Part shown: one piece after another, positions 19,502-27,666 of the stretch
Position numbering within the stretch: position 1 is the first letter of the stretch
How the letters are laid out: every line of letters begins with the position of its first letter
Source of the DNA: Salaquimonas sp041736675
Lineage (GTDB): Bacteria; Pseudomonadota; Alphaproteobacteria; Rhizobiales; Rhizobiaceae
Length of the DNA: 64,000 nucleotides
Assembly: GCA_041736675.1 (NCBI GenBank)
Contig: JBGSTD010000010.1
Coordinates: 1-64,000, forward strand
Reading direction: 5' to 3'
Program-made: the position numbers and the translations under genes
The notes under the pieces: model-generated
Seen by the model: only the letters and a program-made list of their open reading frames with translations
What the model was told of the DNA's origin: nothing
The model's database searches: none

Positions 19502-21000
19502 GCTTTTGCTCCGCTTGTTTTCCCGCCATTCGCAAGTATCGCTTCACGCAAAACCGCATGATCTGAAAAGGGATGAACTGTCGTTCCAATGGTCTGACCA
19601 ACCTCATGCCCCTTGCCGGCAACCACCAGACAATCCCCTTTGCCCAATGCCGCTACCGCTTTTTCTATGGCGAGTTTGCGATCAGCAATTTCAATGGCTT
19701 CGGGAGCTGCAGACAATATCTGCTTTCGTATGGTTGACGGCTCTTCTGTGCGGGGATTATCGTCGGTGACAATTACATCATCTGCCAGTCTGGCAGCAAT
19801 TTCGCCCATGATCGGCCGCTTGCCGGGATCGCGGTCACCGCCACAGCCAAATACACATACAAGCCGCCCAGTGGTGAACGGGCGCAATGATGACAATACA
19901 TTTTCCAGCGCTTCCGGCTTGTGGGCATAGTCAACATAACAAGGCGCGTGATCGGCGGAGTAACCAACAAGATCAAGCCGTCCAGGCGCACCTTCAAGAT
20001 GCTCCAGCGCATGGAGTGCCGTTTCAGCATCCGTTCCGGTTGCAATTGCCAATCCGGCCGCCACCAATCCATTGGCAATCTGGAAATCACCTGCCAGCGG
20101 AAACTCAATGCGGTAGTGTCTGCCCTCATGGCGAATTTCAGCGATCTGGCAAAAGCGTTCATGTTCCACACGGGTAAGCGTCAGGAATTCACCCTTGCGC
20201 CCAACGCTTAGCGCCTTGTGCCCTGCCTGCCTTGCCACCTCGATCGCCTTTGCGCTGTAGGAATCATCGGCAAACACAATGGCGGGCGAATTTTTGGGAA
20301 GCAATTCGCCAAACAGGCGCATTTTGGAAGCAAAATAATGTTCGACAGTCGGATGATAATCCATATGGTCCCGACCCAGATTGGTAAATCCGGCAGCACT
20401 GAGCTTGACGCCGTCTAGCCTGAACTGATCCAGTCCATGCGAGGATGCCTCCATCGCGCCATGCGTCACTCCCTCATCGGCAAGGTCTTGCAGCAGCCGG
20501 TGCAGATCAACGGGATCAGGCGTCGTCAGACTTCCGTATTCGTCACGCCCCGGCGAAACCACGCCCGTGGTTCCGATGCTAGCGGATGCATAGCCAGCAG
20601 CTTTCCATATCTGGCGAATAAAAGCGGCAACTGACGTCTTTCCAGCAGTTCCAGTGACAGCAACCATCGTCTGCGGTTGCCTTGGATAAAAGGCTGCAGC
20701 GAGCATTGACAAGGCTTTTCTGGGGTCATCAAGCACCAGCAACGGCACCTTGATACCATCAACATTTGCGCCGCTATGAGTTAGAATAGCACCGGCACCC
20801 GCTGCCAATGCCTGGTGAATATACATTGCCCCGTCACTGGCATTGCCTTTCAGCGCTACGAACAGGGTTCCTTGACTGACTTTCCGCGAGTCAGCGGTAA
20901 TGCCACCAATATCAGGATCAGAATTCAACGGGCTTATGAAACCCTTAAATGCGCCTTCATCATTTGCCGTTGCGGCCCTGGTCAAGTCGCTTAATTTCAT
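19498..21000 (-). CDS. murE: UDP-MurNAc-tripeptide synthetase MurE (meso-DAP type)
   Basis: Third Mur ligase, 500 residues. The ATP loop AVTGTAGKTSVAAFI and the MEASSHGLDQFRL motif identify MurE. The DNPR signature (TDDNPRTEEP) indicates meso-diaminopimelate as the added amino acid, as expected in Gram-negative bacteria. The stop overlaps the murF GTG. A 107-bp gap with a hairpin separates it from ftsI. Confidence 0.97.
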   Translation of the reverse strand: MKLSDLTRAATANDEGAFKGFISPLNSDPDIGGITADSRKVSQGTLFVALKGNASDGAMYIHQALAAGAGAILTHSGANVDGIKVPLLVLDDPRKALSMLAAAFYPRQPQTMVAVTGTAGKTSVAAFIRQIWKAAGYASASIGTTGVVSPGRDEYGSLTTPDPVDLHRLLQDLADEGVTHGAMEASSHGLDQFRLDGVKLSAAGFTNLGRDHMDYHPTVEHYFASKMRLFGELLPKNSPAIVFADDSYSAKAIEVARQAGHKALSVGRKGEFLTLTRVEHERFCQIAEIRHEGRHYRIEFPLAGDFQIANGLVAAGLAIATGTDAETALHALEHLEGAPGRLDLVGYSADHAPCYVDYAHKPEALENVLSSLRPFTTGRLVCVFGCGGDRDPGKRPIMGEIAARLADDVIVTDDNPRTEEPSTIRKQILSAAPEAIEIADRKLAIEKAVAALGKGDCLVVAGKGHEVGQTIGTTVHPFSDHAVLREAILANGGKTSGAKA

Positions 21001-21068
21001 TTTTGTGCCCTGAAACCCGTCGATGTTATTTGTGCATTTGTGTTGTGTTTATCGCTGTTGAAATCTGT

Positions 21069-21094
21069 TTGACGGCATGGCCCACGCCCGTCAA
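21069..21094. other. Hairpin between ftsI and murE
   Basis: A perfect 7-bp inverted repeat (TTGACGG/CCGTCAA, 12-nt loop) lies in the only sizeable gap between ftsL and murD. On the minus strand a 10-bp direct repeat TATTGACGGG occurs twice, first across the ftsI stop codon and then in this stem. There is no T-run, so it may be an RNA-processing or attenuation hairpin rather than a terminator. Confidence 0.4.
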
Positions 21095-21107
21095 TACAAA
21101 CCTCCCG

Positions 21108-22823
21108 TCAATATTTGACCGACATCATATCCAAATCTTCGCCAAATTGTGGCTGAACACCCAGCAATGGCGCGGAACGTCGAACAATGTTGGAAACCAT
21201 GGGGGCAGCGTTCAAACCTGAGGTCGCACCCATTCCCGGATTTTCAGACTTTGGTTCATCTATGATCGTCAACACCATGTATTTTGGGTCGTTGATCGGA
21301 AAGGCCGCAAGAAAGGCGTTAAAGCGTTTTTCAGACGAATATCTGCCACGGACAACTTTTTCTGCCGTTCCTGTTTTTCCGCCAACCCAGTAACCGGGCA
21401 CATCAGCCCTGCGACCCGAACCCTTTTCGACATTGAGACGGAAAAGATACCGCATGTCATCGCTGGTTTTTTTGCTGATTACCTGTATCGCCAGCTTGTC
21501 TGCTTCCTCGCGGCTTCGTTTGAATACTGTCGGCGGAACAAGTCTGCCGCCATTCATCAGCGCAGCGCCAGCAACAGCAGTATGAAGAGGTGTTGTTGTT
21601 GCACCGTGGCCAAAAGAGATCGTAACGGAATTGAGCTTCTTCCAAACCTTTGGTTCAACCGGAGTTGCAGTTTCCTGCAGTTCAAATTGCATTTTTTCAA
21701 GCAGGCCGATCTTGTGAAGAAACTCGCGGTGACCTTCCATTCCCACCACATCAGCCATTTTGGCAGTGCCGATATTGGATGAATAAATAAAGACTTCAGG
21801 AACGCTCAATACACGTTTTTTTCCATGAAAGTCATTGATTGTGAAGCCTGCAACCCTCAACGGTTTGGAAGCATCAAAGCGGCTCTGCAAAGTCACCTTG
21901 CCGCTATCAAGTGCCATCGCCGTCGTGAATGCCTTGATGGTCGAACCCATTTCGTACAGCCCGGCTGACATGCGGTTCAAATGGTCAGCTTCCAGCGCGC
22001 CTGCAGGTTGATTGGAATCATAGTCAGGAAAGGATGCCATGGCGATGACCTCACCTGTATGCACATCCAGCACTACAGCGCCCGCAGCGATAGCGTGATA
22101 ACGCTCCATCGCCATCTGCAATTCTTCATGGACGATTGCCTGAACGCGCACATCCATCGCCATGATAACCGGCTCACCCTTTTCAACGGCGCCAAATCCG
22201 GCATCCCTGAGATCCTTCAGACCGCGATCGTCAATCACCTTTTCGGTACCGGCAATCCCCACATTGTCAATATTGACGTGACCAACCAGGTGGGCGGAAA
22301 TTGACCCATTGGGATAAAACCGCCGGGTTTCCCGTTTGAAACCGATGCCGGGGATACCCAGTTCCAAAATCTTGTTTTGCTGGGCCGGAGTTAGCTCACG
22401 CCGCAACCAGACGAAACCCGCTTCTCCGGAAAGGCGTTTGTAAATCTGCTCGTTGTTCAAGTCCGGGAGAACCGAGGCGAGTTGCTCAACAGCTTCATCA
22501 ACATCAACAATCCGGCGAGGTTCCGCATAGAGTGAGGCCGTATTGATATCTGTCCCGAGGGTACGCCCGTTTCGGTCAAGTATATCGGGTCTGCGTGCAG
22601 AAATGGTCGGGTCGGCCAAATTGAGCGCTGCCGATTGGGAAGGCTCGACAAATCCGAAATAGGCAAGTCGGGCGCAGATGGCGCCATAAACCGCACAAAC
22701 CATAACCATGGCAAGAACGACGCGTGACTGAGCCTGTGATCGTGCAAAATTTTGCGTGCCCGAAAGGCGGAAAATACCGGCATGTTCTCTTTTTGCTGTG
22801 GTTGTCTCAGGGGCGTGATTCAT
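21108..22823 (-). CDS. ftsI: Septal transpeptidase FtsI (PBP3)
   Basis: Class B penicillin-binding protein that crosslinks septal peptidoglycan together with FtsW. The 571 residues include one N-terminal transmembrane helix (about 34-56), a pedestal domain, and a transpeptidase domain. Its active-site motifs are STIK (catalytic Ser 294), SSN (348-350) and KTG (483-485). The ATG overlaps the ftsL stop (ATGA). Confidence 0.97.
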   Translation of the reverse strand: MNHAPETTTAKREHAGIFRLSGTQNFARSQAQSRVVLAMVMVCAVYGAICARLAYFGFVEPSQSAALNLADPTISARRPDILDRNGRTLGTDINTASLYAEPRRIVDVDEAVEQLASVLPDLNNEQIYKRLSGEAGFVWLRRELTPAQQNKILELGIPGIGFKRETRRFYPNGSISAHLVGHVNIDNVGIAGTEKVIDDRGLKDLRDAGFGAVEKGEPVIMAMDVRVQAIVHEELQMAMERYHAIAAGAVVLDVHTGEVIAMASFPDYDSNQPAGALEADHLNRMSAGLYEMGSTIKAFTTAMALDSGKVTLQSRFDASKPLRVAGFTINDFHGKKRVLSVPEVFIYSSNIGTAKMADVVGMEGHREFLHKIGLLEKMQFELQETATPVEPKVWKKLNSVTISFGHGATTTPLHTAVAGAALMNGGRLVPPTVFKRSREEADKLAIQVISKKTSDDMRYLFRLNVEKGSGRRADVPGYWVGGKTGTAEKVVRGRYSSEKRFNAFLAAFPINDPKYMVLTIIDEPKSENPGMGATSGLNAAPMVSNIVRRSAPLLGVQPQFGEDLDMMSVKY

Positions 22824-23209
22824 TGTTTTTTCCCCTTGATGATGCTGCCTGTGGATACGCCCTGCTCGGGCTGACCCTCAATCAGTCCGGCAATTCCATT
22901 ATCGGCACCACCTTCAAAATGTGGTGGTCTGATCGGAATTTCAGTAATCTGGCCAATCGCTTGTGGATCAATCGGATCAATATCCAATTGGCCTTTATAG
23001 CGTTCGACCAGCACCTTCAGGCGTTTGGGTTCTATCAGCAGGCTCCAGTCGGCCTTGAGAATTTCAATCGCATCCTGTTCAACCTTGATCTTGTTCTGAA
23101 TTTGCGTGACCCGTTCGATGGCGATTTCGGAATCATGCTTGACCTTGAAGGTGAACGCAGCGCCGCCGAGCAGCAGACCGATCATGAGAATGTCGAGGGA
23201 TCTAAGCAA
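22820..23209 (-). CDS. ftsL: Cell division protein FtsL
   Basis: Small bitopic protein (129 residues) of the FtsQLB complex. It has a very short cytoplasmic tail, one helix (DILMIGLLLGGAAFTF, about 6-21) and a predicted periplasmic coiled coil (residues 25-65). The start is TTG at 23209, overlapping the end of rsmH by 8 bp and preceded by AGGTGA at good spacing. The Met-Leu-Arg beginning is common in Rhizobiales FtsL. It is followed directly by ftsI. Confidence 0.88.
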   Translation of the reverse strand: MLRSLDILMIGLLLGGAAFTFKVKHDSEIAIERVTQIQNKIKVEQDAIEILKADWSLLIEPKRLKVLVERYKGQLDIDPIDPQAIGQITEIPIRPPHFEGGADNGIAGLIEGQPEQGVSTGSIIKGKKQ

Positions 23210-24245
23210 TTGGGTTCACCTGTGAGAGGGAGAGTTTGGGAAGACCGAACAAGTCAAGATTCTCGCTTTGCGGATCGGCATTTGTTCGCACACCGGCACG
23301 CAATTTGGCCGATCGGGAACGCGGGTTTCGTTCGCATTCCTCTTTGCCTGCCAAAATGGCGGAACGTTTTTCCTGGGAGAAAGTGGCACTGGCTGAAACA
23401 ACCTGCGGCAAATGCCTTGAACCCGATGCCTTGCCGGCACGGTCAGCAAAAAACCGCTTTACGATCCGGTCTTCGAGCGAGTGAAATGTCACAACAACAA
23501 GCCTGCCACCCGGCGAGAGTATCCGCTCGGCAGCAAAAAGCGCCTTGGCCAATTCTTCGAGTTCACGGTTGACGAAAATACGCAGGCCCTGAAAACTTCT
23601 CGTTGCGGGATGTATCTTGTCGCCCGGCTTGCGACCAATTGTTTTTTCGATGAGTTTTGCAAGTTGCAGCGTGCTGGAGAATGTCATTGCTCCGCGCGCA
23701 TCGACAATGGCCCGTGAAATTCGCGATGCGTGCCGCTCTTCGCCCAGAATGCCCAAAACCCGCGTGAGTGTTGCCTGGTCCGCATGGTTTATCACGTCTG
23801 CTGCAGAAACGCCTGATTGGGCCATCCGCATGTCGAGCGGTCCATCCTTTTGAAACGAAAAACCGCGCTCCGCTTCATCAAGCTGCATGGAGGAAACGCC
23901 GATATCAAGAACCACGCCATCAACGCTCTGATGGCCCAGCATGCGGGCTGTCTCGTCAAGGTTGGAAAACCGCCCGTGGGTCAGGGTCAAACGGCCTTGC
24001 ATTTCGCTCACCAATTCCTGGCCGTCGCGAATGGCATTGGGGTCCTGGTCAATCGCCAGGACGTTTGTCCCCGCATTGAGCAATGCACGCGAATAACCAC
24101 CGGCACCAAAGGTGCCGTCTATAATGGTTTCCCCCGAAGCCGGGATCAGATTGGCAACAACCTCGTGGAGCATGACAGGCACATGACGGATTGGTCCGCC
24201 AGCCGGAGATAGCGCATTTTCAGCGCCTTCACGACCATCGCTCAC
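23202..24245 (-). CDS. rsmH: 16S rRNA (cytosine1402-N4)-methyltransferase RsmH
   Basis: SAM-dependent methyltransferase (formerly MraW) acting on 16S rRNA C1402. From GTG at 24245 it has 347 residues. The sequence begins with the family's RHVPVMLHEV, followed by the SAM loop DGTFGAGGYSRALL, the GVVLDIGVSSMQLD motif and RSFQGLRIFVNREL. The GTG overlaps the mraZ stop (GTGA), with AAGGAG upstream. The frame is open upstream through mraZ, but that part is antiphase reading of mraZ. Confidence 0.96.
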   Translation of the reverse strand: MSDGREGAENALSPAGGPIRHVPVMLHEVVANLIPASGETIIDGTFGAGGYSRALLNAGTNVLAIDQDPNAIRDGQELVSEMQGRLTLTHGRFSNLDETARMLGHQSVDGVVLDIGVSSMQLDEAERGFSFQKDGPLDMRMAQSGVSAADVINHADQATLTRVLGILGEERHASRISRAIVDARGAMTFSSTLQLAKLIEKTIGRKPGDKIHPATRSFQGLRIFVNRELEELAKALFAAERILSPGGRLVVVTFHSLEDRIVKRFFADRAGKASGSRHLPQVVSASATFSQEKRSAILAGKEECERNPRSRSAKLRAGVRTNADPQSENLDLFGLPKLSLSQVNPIA

Positions 24246-24781
24246 GTGCCTTGCTCCTTGCTGCTCTTCTGATTGCCGGAACCTGTTTCCGTAGATGGAG
24301 AACGAGGTTCCGCCAGGCTTGCGGGGGAATTTGAATGGGTAGAAAATGAACCGAGAGCGCCGCGCATCTCGCGCACTTTCATTCTGGCCTTCTCGCGATA
24401 TCGGGCAAACTGTTCCGGTTCCCAAAGCTGGAAAAAATGCCCGCGGCCGACAAATGCCACGTGATCCGTAATTCCTGTATGGGCGCGAATATTGTCGGTT
24501 AGAATGATACGTCCCTCTCCATCGAGTTTGATCTCGTCCGCTTCCCCCAGCAGATGAAAAGACCACATCTCGTATTCCTCCGAAAACGGGTCCATCAACG
24601 ACAGCCTCTGCAGGTTCGTTTCCATGAAAAGGGGACCACCTGCCTCGACAACGGGATTTTCCACGCTCAACAAAATATGAATGGAAGTTTGGCCAGTCAG
24701 AACCGTGCGGAAATTGGCAGGAATTGAAACCCTGCCCTTTTTGTCCACCCGATTGATCGTGTTCGATACGAACCGATCCAT
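24242..24781 (-). CDS. mraZ: Transcriptional regulator MraZ
   Basis: DNA-binding protein with two SpoVT/AbrB-like domains, first gene of the dcw cluster and its known autoregulator in E. coli. The first domain starts with FVSNTINRVDKKGRVSIPA (residues 4-22). The second contains DGEGRIILTDNIRAHTGI. The 179 residues exceed the usual length of about 145-150 because of a Ser/Thr/Gly-rich tail of roughly 35 residues. The ATG is preceded by AAAAGAGG. A probable operator lies about 270 bp upstream. Confidence 0.95.
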   Translation of the reverse strand: MDRFVSNTINRVDKKGRVSIPANFRTVLTGQTSIHILLSVENPVVEAGGPLFMETNLQRLSLMDPFSEEYEMWSFHLLGEADEIKLDGEGRIILTDNIRAHTGITDHVAFVGRGHFFQLWEPEQFARYREKARMKVREMRGALGSFSTHSNSPASLAEPRSPSTETGSGNQKSSKEQGT

Positions 24782-25046
24782 AGCTAGCCTCTTTTCCCAC
24801 CTGCCTGATACTTGAAACCGTCCCCGCTGCCTGCGAGGCCGAATACTCTTGGCGCTGTGGGTTTGGCGCGCACGATCTCATGCTCGCTTCTCCCCAATTG
24901 CTGCACTCATGCACCGCGATCCGGGTTCAATATCAGCCACCAAGAAGATTGACCGCTGATCCGGAAATCCGACACACGCAGCCGCGCTGTCATCCGCATT
25001 ATTTCGATGCAAATCATTGTTGGACCTGTTCGAAATATGACATGTT

Positions 25047-25081
25047 TGGGGTATCATGGGATAATTTGGGCGTCAATGGAT
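25047..25081 (+). promoter_or_regulatory. MraZ-type operator: four TGGGN repeats at 10-bp spacing
   Basis: TGGG begins at 25047, 25057 and 25067, and TGGA at 25077, each unit separated by 5 bp. Tandem TGGGN units with 5-bp spacers are the reported MraZ binding site in E. coli. On the minus strand (the direction of mraZ) a TTGACG hexamer overlaps the array and could be its -35, but no good -10 is evident. Binding by this MraZ is inferred. Confidence 0.65.
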
Positions 25082-25147
25082 TGAACTGGAAAATTAAGGC
25101 TTTTTGAATCCTTTATTAGGATTTCAGTAAGCTTTGCCCAAATAGGG

Positions 25148-25162
25148 TTAAGGAACCCTTAA
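25148..25162. promoter_or_regulatory. CtrA-type site TTAA-N7-TTAA upstream of mraZ
   Basis: TTAA-GGAACCC-TTAA matches the CtrA core consensus of alphaproteobacteria. It lies about 85 bp upstream of the TGGGN array and could tie the dcw cluster to the cell cycle. The motif is short, so chance occurrence is possible. Confidence 0.45.
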
Positions 25163-25395
25163 AGGCCATTTGTGGCAGGCAAGCCGACATCTGGCGATGA
25201 GTCAAAGTGACTCACCACCACAAACCGGCGCTAAAAAAGTATCGAAAATATTTGTCTTATTATCAGTTAATTACGTCTGGCGATCCGGGCCGCCGATTTG
25301 TATTGCTCAACTTGTTGCAGCCAGCAAGCATGCCGCTGCAGGACGCACAGGCAAAAAAATCTATCAAAAAACAGGACGAATTGCGTCTTTTACTG

Positions 25396-26424
25396 TCAGC
25401 CTTGTGAGGATTTTGCCCACAAATTGATATCTTCCTCATTGGAAACACGGTCAATCTGCGCCAGTTCCTCTGCAGTAAATTTCAGATTTTTGAGCGCGCC
25501 AACACAATCTTCCACCTGTTCCGGCTTCGAAGCGCCTATCAGCGCGGTGGTGATTCTCCCTTCGCGCAACACCCAGGCAATCGCCATCTGCGCCAGGGTT
25601 TGCCCACGCTTTTCAGCAATTGTGTTGAGCTTGCGAATGCTTTCGATAGCCGCGTCTGAAAGGAAATGAGGCAGTAGGGATTTTCCCTTCTCTGCCCGGC
25701 TTCCTGCCGGAACACCGCTCAGATATTTATTGGTAAGCATCCCCTGGGCCAACGGCGTAAAGGCAATAGACCCAATTCCCAGCTCATTGAGCGTATCTTT
25801 CAATCCGTCCTTTTCCACCCAGCGGTTAAGAATGTTATAGCTAGGCTGATGGATCAGGCATGGCGTTCCCATTGCCTTCAACAATGAATGCGCTTGCCTA
25901 GTGCGCTCGGAATTATAAGAGGAAATTCCGGCATAAAGCGCCTTGCCCGAACGCACGATTTGATCGAGTGCACCCATTGTTTCTTCAAGTGGCGTATCAG
26001 GGTCAAAGCGGTGGGAATAAAAAATATCAACGTAATCGAGCCCCATCCTTTTGAGGCTGGCATCACATGAGGCTATCAGGTATTTGCGGCTCCCCCACTC
26101 GCCGTATGGACCCGCATGCATTTTGTAACCTGCCTTGGAGGAAATGATCAGCTCATCGCGATACCCCCTAAAATCGGTTTGCAGTATTTCACCGAATGCC
26201 TCTTCGGCGCTGCCGGGCGGCGGCCCGTAGTTATTTGCAAGATCAAAGTGGGTAATCCCAAGATCAAACGCTTTCCGGCAGATAGCCCGTTTCGTCTGGT
26301 GCGGCGCATCATGGCCAAAATTGTGCCAGAGTCCAAGCGATATGGCCGGAAGCTGCAAACCGCTATTGCCGCAGCGGTTGTAAATCATTGCCGAATAGCG
26401 ATCCGGATTAGGAGTATACGTCAT
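25396..26424 (-). CDS. Aldo/keto reductase (YghZ/GprA-like)
   Basis: NADPH-dependent reductase of 342 residues, closest in appearance to the YghZ/L-glyceraldehyde-3-phosphate reductase group. The catalytic tetrad is visible: Asp 61, Tyr 66 (in DLANNYGPPPGSAE), Lys 97 (ISSKAGY) and His 138 (FYSHRFDP). The C-terminal cofactor-binding IGASKPEQVED segment is also present. It ends an apparent operon with the enolase-superfamily and GMC genes, 27 bp downstream of the former. The operon suggests conversion of a sugar or polyol derivative, but the substrate cannot be read from sequence. Confidence 0.9.
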   Translation of the reverse strand: MTYTPNPDRYSAMIYNRCGNSGLQLPAISLGLWHNFGHDAPHQTKRAICRKAFDLGITHFDLANNYGPPPGSAEEAFGEILQTDFRGYRDELIISSKAGYKMHAGPYGEWGSRKYLIASCDASLKRMGLDYVDIFYSHRFDPDTPLEETMGALDQIVRSGKALYAGISSYNSERTRQAHSLLKAMGTPCLIHQPSYNILNRWVEKDGLKDTLNELGIGSIAFTPLAQGMLTNKYLSGVPAGSRAEKGKSLLPHFLSDAAIESIRKLNTIAEKRGQTLAQMAIAWVLREGRITTALIGASKPEQVEDCVGALKNLKFTAEELAQIDRVSNEEDINLWAKSSQG

Positions 26425-26451
26425 CAGTCCGTTTTCCCGTTTGTTGAGATG

Positions 26452-27666
26452 CTATCGCCCGATAGGTGTCTTTGTCATTTCAAGATGCAGCAAATTTCCT
26501 GTCCAAGGGTGGGCGTCACAGACCGCCTCATTGAGTTCAACCCCTAGGCCGGGCTCGCTGGAAGGGATCACATGTCCATTTTCCCACTCGATTTTCTTGT
26601 GCAGCAGTTCTGCGTGGAAACCATCCCACTGTTTGATCGATTCAAGCACCAGAAAGTTTGGCAGCGTTGCAGCAAGCTGAGCATTTGCCGCGCCAACAAT
26701 TGGTCCGCAATAACAATGCGGTGCGACCTGAATATGATAGGTTTCCGCCATTGCCGCAATTTTCTTGGTTTCCAAAATACCACCGGATCGCCCAAGATCC
26801 GGTTGCAAAATAGAGGCGGCTCGATTTTCAATAACACGGGCAAATTCAAAGCGCGTAGTCAGCCGCTCACCTGTCGCCACGGGGATCGACGTCGCACGCG
26901 CAACCTGTCCCATCACTTCGGGCATATCCGGCGGACAAGGCTCTTCAAACCACAACGGATCATAGGGTTCGATCGCCTTGGCCAGCCTGATTGCACCACC
27001 AGCCGTAAACTGGCCATGGGTTCCAAACAGGATATCGGCTCGTGTGCCAACTGCCTCTCGTACTGCCTTGCACATCGCTGCCGACAACTCGATATCGACA
27101 AGGCGCGGCATGTGTCCGTCATAGATGGTGTAAGGACCGGCAGGATCAAACTTTACTGCATCAAACCCTTGTTCGACACAGGCAAGCGCAACTTCCGCAG
27201 CTATATCCGGATCATTGTAGACGTGCTTTGGCGTTACACTTTCGTCAGGATAGACATGACCTGATTGGGGATAAAGATAGGTGTACGAACGCAGCGTTTC
27301 ATGCACCCTTCCTCCCAACAGATTATAGACCGGCTGATTGGCCTCTTTTCCGATAATGTCCCAACAGGCCATTTCGAGCGCTGAATAACAGCCCATCATT
27401 GTGACATCCGGGCGCTGGGAAAATCCAGATGAATAGCATGAGCGGAAAAATTGCTCGATCTTGTGGGGATCATGACCAATGAAATAGCGTGCAGCTACAT
27501 CTTCGATCATCTTTGCAGTCAGATGCGGATCAAAGGTCGCGCAATAAGCTTCCCCATAGCCGGCAACACCCCCATCAGTGACCAGCTTGACAAAAATGAA
27601 ATAGCGCCCGCCCAAGGATGGCGGCGGATTTCCAACGACCCAGGTTTTGACGTCTTTCAAAATCAT
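26452..27666 (-). CDS. Enolase-superfamily enzyme (mandelate racemase/muconate lactonizing type)
   Basis: A 404-residue enzyme with the capping domain and (beta/alpha)7-beta barrel of the mandelate racemase group, nearest to acid-sugar dehydratases. Probable catalytic and metal residues are Lys 172 (VKFDP), Glu 241/242 (WFEEP), Glu 267 (ATGERL), Asp 290 (QPDLGRSGG) and His 317 (APHCYCGP). At the first metal position many dehydratases have D-x-H-G. Here the sequence is FGTHGQF, with Gly where Asp is usual. The ATG at 27666 overlaps the GMC stop (ATGA). A start 12 codons earlier is open but would overlap the GMC gene more. Confidence 0.88.
   Translation of the reverse strand: MILKDVKTWVVGNPPPSLGGRYFIFVKLVTDGGVAGYGEAYCATFDPHLTAKMIEDVAARYFIGHDPHKIEQFFRSCYSSGFSQRPDVTMMGCYSALEMACWDIIGKEANQPVYNLLGGRVHETLRSYTYLYPQSGHVYPDESVTPKHVYNDPDIAAEVALACVEQGFDAVKFDPAGPYTIYDGHMPRLVDIELSAAMCKAVREAVGTRADILFGTHGQFTAGGAIRLAKAIEPYDPLWFEEPCPPDMPEVMGQVARATSIPVATGERLTTRFEFARVIENRAASILQPDLGRSGGILETKKIAAMAETYHIQVAPHCYCGPIVGAANAQLAATLPNFLVLESIKQWDGFHAELLHKKIEWENGHVIPSSEPGLGVELNEAVCDAHPWTGNLLHLEMTKTPIGR

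Larger units (their letters stand above)
24782..25395. other. Gene-free regulatory interval upstream of mraZ
   Basis: A 614-bp interval between mraZ and the aldo/keto reductase gene. It contains the TGGGN array (25047-25081), a CtrA-type site (25148-25162) and the inverted repeats AATCCT-N5-AGGATT and TGAGTC-N5-GACTCA. The last of these supplies GANTC methylation-type sites. Open frames here lack ribosome sites and recognisable products. A 5' leader of about 250 nt for mraZ is implied if the array marks the promoter. Confidence 0.6.
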
